This document shows, piece after piece, positions 52,044 to 63,254 of a stretch of DNA of 64,000 nucleotides. The DNA lies in assembly GCF_029392315.1 (NCBI RefSeq), contig NZ_CP113939.1, positions 682,001 to 746,000 on the forward strand, read 5' to 3'. A program made the translations under genes and the position numbers. Source of the DNA: Bifidobacterium sp. ESL0690 (lineage in GTDB: Bacteria > Actinomycetota > Actinomycetes > Actinomycetales > Bifidobacteriaceae). The first letter of the stretch is position 1. Every line of letters starts with the position of its first letter. The notes under the pieces were generated by a model. It was not told the DNA's origin and did no database searches. It saw only the letters and a list, made by a program, of their open reading frames with translations.

Positions 52044-52763
52044 TCAATCGTTATTATTGATTCGTGTGATGGAAATCACTCCATCGATGTCGCTCAGGTC
52101 TCCGATCAGCTCCTTGCTATCGCGCCCGCGCACCTCAAGATCGGCGGAAACAACGTGCCCGCGGCTGCCGGGTTCTTCATCCTCATCATCTTTGGATTTT
52201 CTGGTCGAAAAGCCTTCGACGGAGACCCCATGCTGGGCGCAGACTGAAAGGATTGAACGCAGGATGCCGTGGCCGTCGCGATAGCGCAAACGCAGCATGT
52301 CGTCGCTGCCGACGCCGGGGGCGATGAGTTTGGTGAGGAAGGGCAGAAGCATGACGGCCAGGAAGTAGAGGGCCGTGCATGCCAGGGCCGGTACGAAGAG
52401 GCCGGCGCCGCAGGCCGAACCGATGGCCGCAGTCATCCAGATGGAAGCGGCTGTGGTCAGGCCGCGCACATGGTTGCGTTGGGTGAAGACGACGCCAGCG
52501 CCGATGAAGCCGATGCCCGAAACGATCTGCGCGGCCACACGTGCCGCATCCACCCTGATATTGGGGGAGGCCGTGAGCATGTCGATGAAGCCGTACTTGC
52601 TGATGATCACGAAAAGCGCCGAACCGACGCCGACCAAGGCGTGCGTACGTGTGCCGGCATCCTTGTGCCTGGCTTGCCGTTCCAGGCCGATAAGAGTGGA
52701 GAGAACCAACGCCTCAAAAAGATAAAGGGCCTGCCAGCCCCACGTCACCAGCTGTGCTTCCAT
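52044..52763 (-). CDS. MgtC/SapB-family membrane protein
   Basis: 239 residues. The N-terminal half is the four- to five-helix MgtC domain (LFEALVLSTLIGLERQARHKDAGTRTHALVGVGSAL; IVSGIGFIGAGVVF; VRGLTTAASIWMTAAIGSACG). The C-terminal half is a soluble ACT-like domain broken by an acidic insertion (KSKDDEDEEPGSRGH). MgtC proteins influence magnesium or phosphate homeostasis and ATP synthase. No magnesium transporter is adjacent. Confidence 0.9.
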   Translation of the reverse strand: MEAQLVTWGWQALYLFEALVLSTLIGLERQARHKDAGTRTHALVGVGSALFVIISKYGFIDMLTASPNIRVDAARVAAQIVSGIGFIGAGVVFTQRNHVRGLTTAASIWMTAAIGSACGAGLFVPALACTALYFLAVMLLPFLTKLIAPGVGSDDMLRLRYRDGHGILRSILSVCAQHGVSVEGFSTRKSKDDEDEEPGSRGHVVSADLEVRGRDSKELIGDLSDIDGVISITRINNND

Positions 52764-53121
52764 TCCGTTCCCTTCTCTTGTATTGTTCGATATGGCCGCT
52801 GGCCTATTTTACGACAGTGACATCATCGGCCTTGTCTGGACAATTCATCTACCATGGTAATACCGTTGGTGGTTCTTCCGGCGTGTGTCGTTGTTTTCGT
52901 TAATTTTGAATCTAATAGGCTATATATCGTAACACGCGGACGTGGATCGTGCGGATTTGGGGATTTGCAATCATCGTCGAAATGCAAAGTGGCGATAACG
53001 AAAACAACCATAACAAAGGAATGTGGATAGCAGAGAAAAACGACCATTATAGAAATAAAAAATGTGGATGCCGCATTGAAGCGGGCATCCACATCGTATG
53101 TTCAGTTGAGCGAGATCAGAC
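52764..53121. other. Intergenic region with terminator
   Basis: Apart from the terminator at 53057-53094, only a mixed AT-rich sequence is visible. A minus-strand frame of 89 codons runs through the terminator and is not credible. Confidence 0.4.
53057..53094 (-). terminator. Terminator after the butanediol dehydrogenase gene
   Basis: On the minus strand ATGTGGATGCCCGC pairs with GCGGCATCCACAT, followed by TTTTTTATT. Confidence 0.8.
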
Positions 53122-53943
<822 letters not shown>

Positions 53944-53972
53944 CTATATTCTGCCTAAATTCACCCATTAGA

Positions 53973-53986
53973 TGTTACCGTTAACA
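53973..53986. promoter_or_regulatory. LacI-type operator upstream of the butanediol dehydrogenase
   Basis: TGTTACCGTTAACA has the same TGTTANCGNTAACA pattern as the site before gpmA. It lies 81 bases before budC. It also abuts the 3' end of the converging-side glycosyltransferase gene, but that gene reads away from it. Confidence 0.5.
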
Positions 53987-53987
53987 A

Positions 53988-54854
53988 TCAATGGGTCTGG
54001 ATTTGGCTCTGTTCCTTGCGCCAGATGCGTCGGGCCGGATCGATGTGTCTAAAACGCAGGTAATTCTGGTAAATCGGATAAAAGGCACGCAACAAAGGGT
54101 AAAGCGCGTAAAGCGTGCGTTCGGTATCGTGCGCCCGGGTGTGGTTCGGGTGGGCGTCGAACGTGTTCTTGAATCGTTCCATATATTTGCGGAACGAGGC
54201 GAGCGGGGTGTCCATGCGGCGCGCAGAGACCCCGGTGATCATATGCTCGCAATACACCGTTTTGAGCCCCTGGTCGAGCAGGTGCAGCGAAATATCGATG
54301 TCCTCATGCATGATGTCGGCCTTGTCGCGGCACACCTTGTCTTTGATTTTTCCCCAAGCACTGGAACGCACCGCCATGTTCGAGCCGAACAGCAGCACCT
54401 TGTCGTCGTCCGCTCGGTAGGTGACCTTGCGCACCTTGTTGTCGCCTTCCAAGCCAAGGTGTTTGGCGGGCATGTCGTAATAAACCGCTGGGCCGGTGGC
54501 GCCCATGGCATTCGGGTCGCGATCGAAGATGCGGGTGACGACCTCGACCCAGTCGGGCTTGAGCATGCAATCCGCGTCTATGCGGCCGAATACATCGCCT
54601 TTGGCGACGGAAAAACCAAAATTACGTGTGGGAATAAGCCCTTGCTCGTTATCCTGATGGACTAATCTGACGCAAGACGAACCGGAATGACGGTCAATGA
54701 ATCGCTTGACGAGTTCGCAGGTCCTGTCGTTCGACTTGTTGTCGACAACGATAACCTCGTAAGGGGCCACCGACTGGCAGACGGCGTTCCTCAAACAGTC
54801 GACGATGCGGTCCTGCTCGTTGTAAGCAGGTATCACGATAGAAACATTGACCAT
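53988..54854 (-). CDS. Family 2 glycosyltransferase
   Basis: A 288-residue GT-A-fold enzyme. It has the nucleotide-binding start NVSIVIPAYNEQDRIVDCL, then EVIVVDNKSNDRTCELV, the metal-binding D-x-D in FGRIDADCMLKPDWV, and the acceptor-side MHEDIDISLHLL. The C-terminus has a short hydrophobic stretch (LYALYPLLRAFYPIYQNYL) that may touch the membrane. The sugar and acceptor are unknown. ATG 54854 is chosen. It is divergent from the AI-2E family gene. Confidence 0.87.
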   Translation of the reverse strand: MVNVSIVIPAYNEQDRIVDCLRNAVCQSVAPYEVIVVDNKSNDRTCELVKRFIDRHSGSSCVRLVHQDNEQGLIPTRNFGFSVAKGDVFGRIDADCMLKPDWVEVVTRIFDRDPNAMGATGPAVYYDMPAKHLGLEGDNKVRKVTYRADDDKVLLFGSNMAVRSSAWGKIKDKVCRDKADIMHEDIDISLHLLDQGLKTVYCEHMITGVSARRMDTPLASFRKYMERFKNTFDAHPNHTRAHDTERTLYALYPLLRAFYPIYQNYLRFRHIDPARRIWRKEQSQIQTH

Positions 54855-54910
54855 GATATACGAGGATATTCCTAGTTGTCTACACATGGGACGGGGTAGG
54901 ATTGGAAATC

Positions 54911-56635
54911 ATGAAGAAACGTGGACAGGAAGATGGCGGCAGCGAGAGCCAAAAGATCGATTTCGCGTCGGTTTTTCCGCAGAAGGGGGATTCCCGCCGT
55001 CCGCCGGATTGGTGGGGCCGGGCCCTGCTTTATACCGCGATAGCCGTTTTCGTCTGTATCTTCCTCTTCAGGTCCTGGAGCAAGGTCTCGTTCATCGTCC
55101 TTGACATCGTCATTTCCGTTTTTGTGGCACTCGCCATGGAACCGTTGGTGGTGCGTCTGGTCCGTCATGGTTGGAAACGTGGGGCGGCTGCGGCAGTGAC
55201 GTTGGTTGGTCTTATCGTCGTGGTCGTGGCGCTGCTGGGGATGTTCGGCAACATGTTCGTGACTCAGATGATTTCGATGATCAAGGGGATTCCCGACCTC
55301 TACGAACAGGCGCGTGGTCTGGTGAGCCAATATACCGATTTCAAGCTCCCGGAAATCTCCAATCTCGGCAGCGAAATCGCCAAAAACGTACAGACCTCGT
55401 GGGTCACCGATTTCGCCGGTCAAGCGTTGAGCACCACCATGGGGCTTTTCAGTGCGTTGATCAATATTCTGACCATCGTCATGGTAACGTATTATGTTTC
55501 GGCCGCCGGCCCGAAAATGCGCAGAAGCCTGTGCCAATGGCTCGGCCCGGTCACCCAGCGCCGCTTCCTTCTGGCTTGGACCATCGTGCAGGACCAGATT
55601 TCCGGTTTCCTCTTCTCGCGTACCATTCTCGCCGCCTTTAACGCCTTCTTCACCTCGATATTCCTGATGATTATCAAGGTGCCCAACTGGTTGCCGTTGG
55701 CACTTTTCTGCGGCATCGTCTCCCAGTTCGTCCCGACCATCGGCACCTATATCGGTGGCGCGCTGCCGGTCATCTTCGCTTGGTCTTCGCGAGGTTTCAT
55801 CTATGGGGTTGCCGTGGTTGTCTTCATCGTCATCTACCAGCAGATCGAAAACCTCATCATCTCGCCGAAGGTCTCCCAGCGCACGATGGACCTGAACCCG
55901 GCCATCGCCTTCCTGTCGGTGCTCGTTTTGGGAGCCGTGTTCGGTGCGCTCGGCGCGTTCCTTGCTTTGCCCATCACCGCCAGCCTGCAGGCCCTCTTCA
56001 AGGTGTATACCAAGCGCTATGAGCTTGTGGAGTCGCCGCTGATGAGCGATCCGGTGCCCGTCAAGAAGTCGAAGGTGGTCGCCGGGGCCGAGGCGTTCAA
56101 CGAACACGTGGTCCAGCCGGTCGCCCAGCGTATGCCACGTGCCGCGAAAGGTTCGAGCGCCAGGGTTCCCGTCGACGACAACCTGCGCAATATTCGCGAC
56201 GAGGTCTATCGACTTTCCGCCGAATCGAACGGGAAAACCACGAGCCATGACCTCGATGAATCCGAGACCATGGCCATTCCCAAGGGTGTGCTTTCGGATT
56301 CCGGAAAAGCGATGCGTAAGAAAACGCTCAAAGGCACCGGGGACGAGGATAGTGATGAGCTTGATACCCAGGAATTGAAGCAGGGCAAGATTAGGGGTGG
56401 TGCCGGCGGCAGTGCCTCAGCTGGTGCTCGTAATGGCAATACTGCAAGTAGTGCCGTTGCCGGTGGCACCGGTAATGGGAAAGGCGGGAAATCCGGGGCG
56501 AAAGCCAAGGGTGCCAGTCAAGGTAAAGTAGTCAATGACAAAGCGGACGAGGCCGACAAAGCCGGGCGCAACAAAGCGGTGAACGACAACACCGACAACG
56601 AAGCTGCGGACAACCCAAGGAGCAGGTGGCACTGA
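54911..56635 (+). CDS. AI-2E/PerM-family membrane transporter
   Basis: 574 residues. The first 380 are the eight-helix AI-2E exporter domain. Recognisable parts are VFVALAMEPLVVRLVRHGWKR, the large extracellular loop before VTYYVSAAGPKMRR, and FVPTIGTYIGGALPVIFAW with ISPKVSQRTMDLNPAIAFLS. Members export autoinducer-2 or act as sodium/proton antiporters, so the cargo is not certain. A long disordered Gly/Ala/Lys/Asp-rich tail of about 190 residues is extra. ATG 54911. The next gene starts one base after its stop. Confidence 0.85.
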   Translation: MKKRGQEDGGSESQKIDFASVFPQKGDSRRPPDWWGRALLYTAIAVFVCIFLFRSWSKVSFIVLDIVISVFVALAMEPLVVRLVRHGWKRGAAAAVTLVGLIVVVVALLGMFGNMFVTQMISMIKGIPDLYEQARGLVSQYTDFKLPEISNLGSEIAKNVQTSWVTDFAGQALSTTMGLFSALINILTIVMVTYYVSAAGPKMRRSLCQWLGPVTQRRFLLAWTIVQDQISGFLFSRTILAAFNAFFTSIFLMIIKVPNWLPLALFCGIVSQFVPTIGTYIGGALPVIFAWSSRGFIYGVAVVVFIVIYQQIENLIISPKVSQRTMDLNPAIAFLSVLVLGAVFGALGAFLALPITASLQALFKVYTKRYELVESPLMSDPVPVKKSKVVAGAEAFNEHVVQPVAQRMPRAAKGSSARVPVDDNLRNIRDEVYRLSAESNGKTTSHDLDESETMAIPKGVLSDSGKAMRKKTLKGTGDEDSDELDTQELKQGKIRGGAGGSASAGARNGNTASSAVAGGTGNGKGGKSGAKAKGASQGKVVNDKADEADKAGRNKAVNDNTDNEAADNPRSRWH

Positions 56636-56636
56636 G

Positions 56637-57860
56637 ATGGTATTGCTGAATATCCTTGACATCCTGATGTTCATTCTGGGTGCCGTAAGCCTCGGCTACC
56701 AGGCGGTCTGCATTGTCGCGTCGCTCTTCCACCACCGTATTACATTTCCTGCAGCACCGATGGACAAGCGCTATGCCGTCCTGATTTCGGCACGCAACGA
56801 GGAAAACGTCGTGCCGAACCTCATCGATTCCATCCGGGCGCAGACCTACCCTTCCAAGCTTGTCGACATCTGGCTGGTGGCCGACAACTGCACCGACAAC
56901 ACCGCTGAAGTGGTGCGTTCCATGGGATGCAACGTCGTCGAACGGCACAATATGGAGCAGGTCGGCAAAGGCTACGCGCTGACCTACCTGCTCGACGCCA
57001 TGATCGAGAAGGGCGTGGCCAACGACTACGACGCCTTCTTCGTTTTCGACGCCGACAACCGGCTTGACAAGCACTATATCGAGGAAATGAACAAGGCCTT
57101 CCAATCCGGCTTCAAGATCCTGACCAGCTATCGCAACTCCACCAACCTTTCCGACAACTGGGTTTCCTCCGGCTCGGCGCTGTGGTTCATCCGTGAATCC
57201 CGCTTCCTCAACAACTCGCGTATGCTTTTCGGCTCCAGCTGCCACGTCGGCGGCACCGGGTTCATGTTCTCCCGCGAGGTGATGCAGCGCAACAACGGCT
57301 GGAAATTCCACCTGTTGACCGAAGACCTCGAATTCACGATGGACTCCGTCCTGCACGGCGACCGCATCGGCTACTGCGGCACGGCCATCCTTTACGACGA
57401 ACAGCCCGATTCCTTCGGCCAGAGCTGGCGGCAGAGGCTGCGTTGGAGCAAGGGATTCCTGCAGGTTTTCCGCTATTACGGGCCGCAGCTGATCAAGCGG
57501 GCGGTGCGCGAGCGCGATTTCTCGGCCGTCGATTTCACTATGCTCATCTGCCCGTTCACCGTGCTTGGTGTATTGCGTGTGGTATTCGGGCTTCTTTTCG
57601 CGGCTTTCGGCTTCGTTTCATGGTCGAGCCAGGTCACCTCGCTGGCCAGTTGGGTGGTCGGCGGCGGCCTTGGCCTCTTGGGCATGATGTTCCTGGCGGC
57701 TCTCACCGTCTTTGCGGAACGCGGCCAGATCGGCGCTTCCAACAAGGAGCTACTGGCTTACGTGCTGAGTTTCCCGATTTATATGGCCAGCTACGTGCCG
57801 ATTTCCTTCCAGGCCATCTTCTCGAAGGCCCAGTGGAAGCCAATCGAGCACAAGGGTTAG
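56637..57860 (+). CDS. Membrane family 2 glycosyltransferase (processive type)
   Basis: 407 residues with an N-terminal membrane helix, a cytosolic GT-A domain and C-terminal helices. It shows YAVLISARNEENVVPNLIDS, LVADNCTDNT, D-x-D in FFVFDADNRLD, the catalytic LTEDLEFTMDSV and QRLRWSKGF. The last is the Q-x-x-R-W of polysaccharide synthases of the cellulose/hyaluronan/poly-N-acetylglucosamine type. It probably builds a surface polysaccharide. Tight coupling to the AI-2E family gene suggests that the two are linked. Confidence 0.88.
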   Translation: MVLLNILDILMFILGAVSLGYQAVCIVASLFHHRITFPAAPMDKRYAVLISARNEENVVPNLIDSIRAQTYPSKLVDIWLVADNCTDNTAEVVRSMGCNVVERHNMEQVGKGYALTYLLDAMIEKGVANDYDAFFVFDADNRLDKHYIEEMNKAFQSGFKILTSYRNSTNLSDNWVSSGSALWFIRESRFLNNSRMLFGSSCHVGGTGFMFSREVMQRNNGWKFHLLTEDLEFTMDSVLHGDRIGYCGTAILYDEQPDSFGQSWRQRLRWSKGFLQVFRYYGPQLIKRAVRERDFSAVDFTMLICPFTVLGVLRVVFGLLFAAFGFVSWSSQVTSLASWVVGGGLGLLGMMFLAALTVFAERGQIGASNKELLAYVLSFPIYMASYVPISFQAIFSKAQWKPIEHKG

Positions 57861-57911
57861 TTCCGGGTACGTTAGGGGCTGGTTTTCTTTGTTGAATATC
57901 GAGGAGTGGTT

Positions 57912-59426
57912 GTGAATAGATCGGGATCATCGCATTCCGGGCACGGGGCGCACGCGCGTAAGACGGTGAATGTCACACGCGGCCGTGCATGGCGCATCGT
58001 CGTCTCCGTTTTGGTAACTTTGCTGCTCGTGGCGGGCTATTTCGTGGCCGATATCAACGGGGTGATGCCAGGGCCCTTGACGATACTTCCCGCAGGGAAA
58101 ACGGCATCCACGCTTTCCGGTTCCGTGCGTAGTGCCAAATCCATAGCAGGTTCGGCGGACCTCAACAAGCCGATAGACAAAAACGCGGCCGAAGCGGTGA
58201 TCAATGCCTTTGCCGCGACACCCGGATTGGGCAGTGATTTTTCGCTTGCCATCGCCGACGCCGACGGCAAGATCGTCGATTCGCATGCTGCAGATACACC
58301 GCGTGAACCGGCTTCGACCATGAAGACGTTGACTGCGCTGGCTTCTTCTTCGATGCTTGATATGGGCTCGAGCTTCCATACCGATGCTTTGCTGGATTCT
58401 GTGCCTGCCGGTGCCGGCGTTGCCGGCGGTGACGCCTTGGGAGGCCAAACGCAACCAGCGGGCCTGACGCTCAAATCGGACGGGGACATGCTGCTCGGGG
58501 CAGGGCAGAGCGATCCCAACCATATCAATGGTAGAGCGGGACTGGCCACATTGGCCGATGAAACCGCGACGGCGCTTAAAAAGCGCAACATCACTCAGGT
58601 CCGCCTCAAATACGACGACACGCTTTTCGGTTCCGTGCGTTCCCCGGCCGACATCGCTTCCAACAACCCCGGCAACACCAATTTCACCGGTATCTCCTCG
58701 ATGGCCGTGGACGGGGGACGGCAGTGGGGAGGCGCGGACCACGACCCCGACCTCTACACGGAATATCCGGAACTTTCCACCACCCCGGCGCACGACGCAG
58801 TGGCGACGTTCGGTTCCCTGCTTGTCCAACGCGGCATCGGTGTGGACGGCGATATTGCCAGTGACAAGCCCGCGAAGAATGCCAAACGTGTCGCGACGGT
58901 CACCTCGGCGACGCTTTCCGAGATCATGGCCTTCACCTTGCGCCATTCCGACAACACTCTGATCGAGGAGTTCGGCCGGCTTCTGGCGCTGAAAACCGGG
59001 GCCGCCGACAGTCCGGAAGGTGCGACCCAGGCCGTCAAGTCGAGGCTAGACAAGCTTGGCGTCGACACGACAAACCTTCACATGGCCGATTGCTCCGGGC
59101 TTTCGGAAGGCTCGACGCTGGAGGTCAAAACGCTCGTCGAAGTGCAGAGCCACAACCTCAAAACCGGCCCGGGCGCGGCCGCAGCCGAGGGGCTGTCCAT
59201 TCCCGGCTTGGTGGGCACCGCCAGGAACCGACTGGAGGATCCGAGCGCGGCAGGGCTGCTGCGCGTCAAATCCGGTTCGCTCGATCAGGTGACTTCGATG
59301 GCCGGCAACGTCTCGCGCAAGAACGGCGGAGTGCTCGCCTTTGCGGTCGTCGTCAACAATCCTCAGGACTACGGGGCCGCCAAAAGCGCGGTCGATACCT
59401 TCATTTCGGCGCTCGCCGGGCTGTGA
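57912..59426 (+). CDS. dacB: D-alanyl-D-alanine carboxypeptidase (peptidase S13)
   Basis: A 504-residue class C penicillin-binding protein. An N-terminal anchor (AWRIVVSVLVTLLLVAGYFVA) precedes the extracellular domain with active site Ser135-x-x-Lys138 in EPASTMKTLTAL, the S-D-N motif at 346-348 (HSDNTLIEEFGRLLA) and K-S-G at 453-455. It trims the terminal D-Ala of peptidoglycan stem peptides. GTG 57912 with GAGGAG five bases upstream is preferred over GTG 57906. It heads the cluster with tilS, hpt and ftsH. Confidence 0.92.
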   Translation: MNRSGSSHSGHGAHARKTVNVTRGRAWRIVVSVLVTLLLVAGYFVADINGVMPGPLTILPAGKTASTLSGSVRSAKSIAGSADLNKPIDKNAAEAVINAFAATPGLGSDFSLAIADADGKIVDSHAADTPREPASTMKTLTALASSSMLDMGSSFHTDALLDSVPAGAGVAGGDALGGQTQPAGLTLKSDGDMLLGAGQSDPNHINGRAGLATLADETATALKKRNITQVRLKYDDTLFGSVRSPADIASNNPGNTNFTGISSMAVDGGRQWGGADHDPDLYTEYPELSTTPAHDAVATFGSLLVQRGIGVDGDIASDKPAKNAKRVATVTSATLSEIMAFTLRHSDNTLIEEFGRLLALKTGAADSPEGATQAVKSRLDKLGVDTTNLHMADCSGLSEGSTLEVKTLVEVQSHNLKTGPGAAAAEGLSIPGLVGTARNRLEDPSAAGLLRVKSGSLDQVTSMAGNVSRKNGGVLAFAVVVNNPQDYGAAKSAVDTFISALAGL

Positions 59427-59435
59427 GGGCGCGAT

Positions 59436-60524
59436 ATGGCATATTCGGCGACGATGAAAAAGGCGATTGGCGACGTGCGCAGCGCCCTTGCAGCAGTGGG
59501 GATTTCACGGCAAAGCAATCGTTTCGCCGAGCACGGCGAGCATGCTCCCGAAGCCGATGCTCCCACGATTCTGGTGGCCTGCTCCGGCGGCAGGGACTCG
59601 CTGGCACTTGCCGCCGTGAGCCATATCGTCGCCGGCTTGCTAGGGGTTCATTGCGGAGCGGTCATCGTCGACCACCAGCTCCAGGCTGGTTCCGACAAAG
59701 TCGCGCTCGCCGCCGCACAACGTTGCAATGGCTTGGGTTTGGATCCCGTCATCGTACGAACCATCGAGGTCGAAGGTAGCGAAAGCGGCCGGAGCGGGGA
59801 AGACGCGGCGCGGCAGGCGCGATACGATGCCATCGTCGAAACCGCGCGGGATACGGTTGCCGCGGCGGTCTTGCTGGCGCATACCCGCGACGACCAGGCG
59901 GAAACCGTTGTGATGGATGTCTTGACCCGCTCGGCCGGTATCGACGCGTTGGCAGGCATGCCCCCGACTTTCGTCCGCGACGGTGTCCGTTTCGTCCGTC
60001 CGTTTCTTGACTTGAGCCGTGCCCAAACCACTGCAATCTGCCGGGAACGGGATATGAGTTGGTGGGACGATCCGACGAACGGCGACGATGTGCCGGCCGA
60101 TCAGCCGTTACCGCAGAACTATCCGCTGCGTTCCCGCGTGCGACACACCCTGATGCCCTATCTGTCTAATTTTTTCAATGGCGATGTTTCCGTCCATCTG
60201 GCGCAAGGAACCACCATCTGCCAAGAAGACAAAGACTTTCTTGAGACCGCCACGAATGAAGTGTATTGTAAATCCGTTTCATGGAATATGCAAGGTGCCG
60301 CAGCCGTTATGCTCGTGAAACCGCTTGCGCAAGCCCATCCGGCCATTCGTCGCCGCGCCATTGCCCGGGTGCTCGCCGAACTTGGCATACCGTTGAGCAA
60401 GCGGCATGTCCTCTCCATCGAAGCGTTGGTGATCGATTGGCATGGCCAGGGCACGCTTTCGCTTCCCAGCGGATATTCAGTCAATAGGCAGAAACACGTC
60501 ATTCGCGTGTGTAAAAATGGGTGA
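59436..60524 (+). CDS. tilS: tRNA(Ile)-lysidine synthase
   Basis: A 362-residue N-type ATP pyrophosphatase that converts C34 of tRNA-Ile2 to lysidine so that it reads AUA. The P-loop is ILVACSGGRDSLALAAV, followed by VDHQLQAGSD and LLAHTRDDQAETVVMDVLTRSAG. The C-terminal region is short. It begins ten bases after dacB, and hpt starts at its stop. Confidence 0.93.
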   Translation: MAYSATMKKAIGDVRSALAAVGISRQSNRFAEHGEHAPEADAPTILVACSGGRDSLALAAVSHIVAGLLGVHCGAVIVDHQLQAGSDKVALAAAQRCNGLGLDPVIVRTIEVEGSESGRSGEDAARQARYDAIVETARDTVAAAVLLAHTRDDQAETVVMDVLTRSAGIDALAGMPPTFVRDGVRFVRPFLDLSRAQTTAICRERDMSWWDDPTNGDDVPADQPLPQNYPLRSRVRHTLMPYLSNFFNGDVSVHLAQGTTICQEDKDFLETATNEVYCKSVSWNMQGAAAVMLVKPLAQAHPAIRRRAIARVLAELGIPLSKRHVLSIEALVIDWHGQGTLSLPSGYSVNRQKHVIRVCKNG

Positions 60525-60525
60525 T

Positions 60526-61089
60526 ATGCAAATTGCGGATGTACAGGACGAGATTGACCATGAATTGGTGTCGAAAGCACAGATTGAGCGCAAGATCGAA
60601 GAGGTGGCAGCGCAGGTAAGCAAGGATTACGCGGGTAAGGATCTCTTGCTTGTGGCCGTGCTCAAGGGGGCCATTAACACGCTGGCCGCTTTTTCACAGG
60701 CGTTGAGCATCAATGTGCAGATGGATTTCATGAGTCTTTCAAGCTACGGTGAAGGCTTTGAAAGCAGCGGCAAGATTACCATTCGTCAGGATCTTTCCTG
60801 CGACGTCAAGGGCCGCGACATCCTGATCGTCGAAGACATCATCGATTCCGGATATACCCTCGACTGGCTTACCCACGAACTGAAAAAGCGAGGTGCCGCG
60901 AGCGTCGAGGTGTTTGCGCTGCTGGAGAAACCTTCCCGGCGCGAGGTCGAGGTACCGCTGAAATATAAGGGTTACGAAGTACCCGATGAATTCGTGGTCG
61001 GTTTCGGGCTTGACTATAAAGAGCATTTCCGCAATCTTGATTCCATTGCGGTTTTGAAGCCGTCAGTCTACCAAGGAGAAGCAGCATGA
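60526..61089 (+). CDS. hpt: Hypoxanthine phosphoribosyltransferase
   Basis: A 187-residue purine-salvage enzyme making IMP and GMP. The PRPP motif is [18 protein letters not shown], with [18 protein letters not shown] and the base-specificity loop [22 protein letters not shown] 60526 ([11 protein letters not shown]) gives the usual length; ATG 60517 in frame overlaps the tilS end. It overlaps ftsH by four bases (ATGA). Confidence 0.93.
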   Translation: MQIADVQDEIDHELVSKAQIERKIEEVAAQVSKDYAGKDLLLVAVLKGAINTLAAFSQALSINVQMDFMSLSSYGEGFESSGKITIRQDLSCDVKGRDILIVEDIIDSGYTLDWLTHELKKRGAASVEVFALLEKPSRREVEVPLKYKGYEVPDEFVVGFGLDYKEHFRNLDSIAVLKPSVYQGEAA

Positions 61090-63251
61090 GCTATCCTCAG
61101 AATCCCCGTAACCCCATGGGACCGATGGGTAACCCGAACGGACCGAACAACAATAACAACAATCCTTTCAACCCCTTCAACCAGGGCAACAATCCCAATA
61201 ACCGCAACAACCGGAATAATGGCAACAACGGCAACAACCGTCGTAACAACAACAGCAACAAGGGCGACCGGAACCCCAATGACAAGCGGCCGTTCTGGCA
61301 GTCGCCCATACTTTGGATCGTCGTTCTGGTCCTGCTGGTCTTCGCCGGTTTCGAACTGTTCAATTCCAACGGCACGCAGACCATTGATACCCAGGATGGC
61401 ATGACGCTGGTTGAAAAAAACGGAGCCAGCCGTATCCAGATCATCGACAACAAACAGATGGTCAAGCTCAAGCTTCACAAGAACTTCAAAAAAGTCGACC
61501 CGAATACGAAGAACAATCACGATTACGGTCGCGACGTCCAGTTCTACTACACCCAAGCCGAAGGGCCCGAGGTGTTGAGCGCCGTCAAGAAGGCCAAACC
61601 GAAAGACGGCTGGACTGCGGACATGCAGTCCGATTCCATGGTGGCCTACCTGCTTTCCACGCTGCTGCCGTTCGCCATTCTTCTGCTGCTGTGCTGGTGG
61701 CTTTTCCGCAGCATGAGCGGCGGTATGAACGGCATGCTCGGCATGGGCGGCAAGAAGGACAACGGCAAGCTTCTGGATGGGCAGACCCCGACCACCAAGT
61801 TCTCCGACGTGGCCGGCGAGGAAGCCGCCGTAGCCGAAGTCGAGGAGATCAAGGACTTCTTGAAGGATCCTTCCAAGTACAAGGCACTTGGCGCTCGTAT
61901 CCCGCGTGGTGTGCTGCTTTATGGCCCTCCTGGAACCGGCAAGACGCTGCTTGCACGAGCCGTGGCGGGCGAGGCTGGCGTGCCGTTCTATTCCATGGCG
62001 GGTTCCGACTTCGTCGAGATGTTCGTCGGTCTCGGTGCCTCGCGTGTGCGTGACCTCTTCGACGAGGCCAAGAAGAATGCGCCGGCCATCATCTTCATCG
62101 ATGAGATCGATGCCGTCGGCCGCAAGCGTGGCTCCGGCATGAGCGGCGGGCATGATGAACGCGAGCAGACCCTGAACCAGCTGCTCGTTGAGATGGATGG
62201 TTTCGACAACGACACCAACCTCATTATCATCGCCGCCACCAACCGTCCGGACGTTTTGGACGAGGCGCTGTTACGTCCCGGCCGTTTCGACCGTCAGGTG
62301 GCCGTTGAGGCCCCGGATCTGGAAGGCCGCGAGGAGATCCTCAAGGTCCACGCCAAGGGCAAGCCTTTCGTACCCAACGTCGATTTGCATACCGTAGCTG
62401 TGCGTACGCCCGGCTTTACCGGTGCCGATCTGGCCAACGTGTTGAACGAGGCTGCGTTGCTTTGCGCCCGTGTGGGAGCCCAGCTGATCGACAACCGCGC
62501 CATCGACGAGGCCATTGACCGCGTCCAGTCCGGACCGAAGCGCCAGTCGCGCGGTATGGCTTTGGACGAGATGCGCAACACCGCCTATCACGAGGGTGGT
62601 CATGCGCTGGTCGCCGCCGCGCTGCACCACACCGACCCGGTGACCAAGGTGACGATTCTGCCGCGAGGCCGCGCCTTGGGCTACACCGCCGTCATGCCCA
62701 CGCAGGATCGCTACTCCCAGTCCCGCAACGAGCTTTTGGACCAGATGGCTTACGCCATGGGCGGGCGCACCGCCGAAGAGGTCGTTTTCCACGATCCGAC
62801 CACCGGTGCCTCCAACGATATCGAGAAGGCGACGCAGATCGCCCGCAAGATGGTCATTGAATTCGGTCTGTCTTCCAAGCTTGGTGCCGTTAAATGGGGC
62901 GATTCCGAGCACGGCGAAGATTCCGCCAACAACTTCATCCATGATTACTCCGAGCGTACGCAGGATGTCATCGATGAAGAGGTGCACGGCATGATCGAGA
63001 CCGCGCACACCGAAGCGTGGCAGATCATCACCGAGAACCGCGACGTGCTCGATGAGCTTGTACGTCAGCTCTTGGTCAAGGAAACCCTGAACGAGAAGGA
63101 GCTGAAGGTCATCTTCGCCAACCTCAAGATGGCTCCGGAACGCAAGCTTTGGCTCTCCGATTCGGCTCGCCCGGATTCCGAGATTCCGCCGGTGCCGATT
63201 CCCGAATCGCTGAAGCGTTCGGTCGGCATGAAGCCGGAAGATTCCGAGTGA
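61086..63251 (+). CDS. ftsH: ATP-dependent zinc metalloprotease FtsH
   Basis: A 721-residue membrane AAA protease degrading misfolded membrane and regulatory proteins. An Asn-rich cytosolic N-terminus of about 70 residues ([19 protein letters not shown] and following) comes before two membrane helices and the short extracellular domain. The ATPase has [32 protein letters not shown] and the second region of homology [19 protein letters not shown]. The zinc site is HEGGH near residue 502, an accepted HExxH form. CAAGGAGAAG precedes ATG 61086. Confidence 0.96.
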   Translation: MSYPQNPRNPMGPMGNPNGPNNNNNNPFNPFNQGNNPNNRNNRNNGNNGNNRRNNNSNKGDRNPNDKRPFWQSPILWIVVLVLLVFAGFELFNSNGTQTIDTQDGMTLVEKNGASRIQIIDNKQMVKLKLHKNFKKVDPNTKNNHDYGRDVQFYYTQAEGPEVLSAVKKAKPKDGWTADMQSDSMVAYLLSTLLPFAILLLLCWWLFRSMSGGMNGMLGMGGKKDNGKLLDGQTPTTKFSDVAGEEAAVAEVEEIKDFLKDPSKYKALGARIPRGVLLYGPPGTGKTLLARAVAGEAGVPFYSMAGSDFVEMFVGLGASRVRDLFDEAKKNAPAIIFIDEIDAVGRKRGSGMSGGHDEREQTLNQLLVEMDGFDNDTNLIIIAATNRPDVLDEALLRPGRFDRQVAVEAPDLEGREEILKVHAKGKPFVPNVDLHTVAVRTPGFTGADLANVLNEAALLCARVGAQLIDNRAIDEAIDRVQSGPKRQSRGMALDEMRNTAYHEGGHALVAAALHHTDPVTKVTILPRGRALGYTAVMPTQDRYSQSRNELLDQMAYAMGGRTAEEVVFHDPTTGASNDIEKATQIARKMVIEFGLSSKLGAVKWGDSEHGEDSANNFIHDYSERTQDVIDEEVHGMIETAHTEAWQIITENRDVLDELVRQLLVKETLNEKELKVIFANLKMAPERKLWLSDSARPDSEIPPVPIPESLKRSVGMKPEDSE

Positions 63252-63254
63252 TTT

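Noticed and set aside
52823..53092. An 89-codon minus-strand frame upstream of the MgtC-like gene
   Set aside because: It starts inside the terminator of the butanediol dehydrogenase gene.
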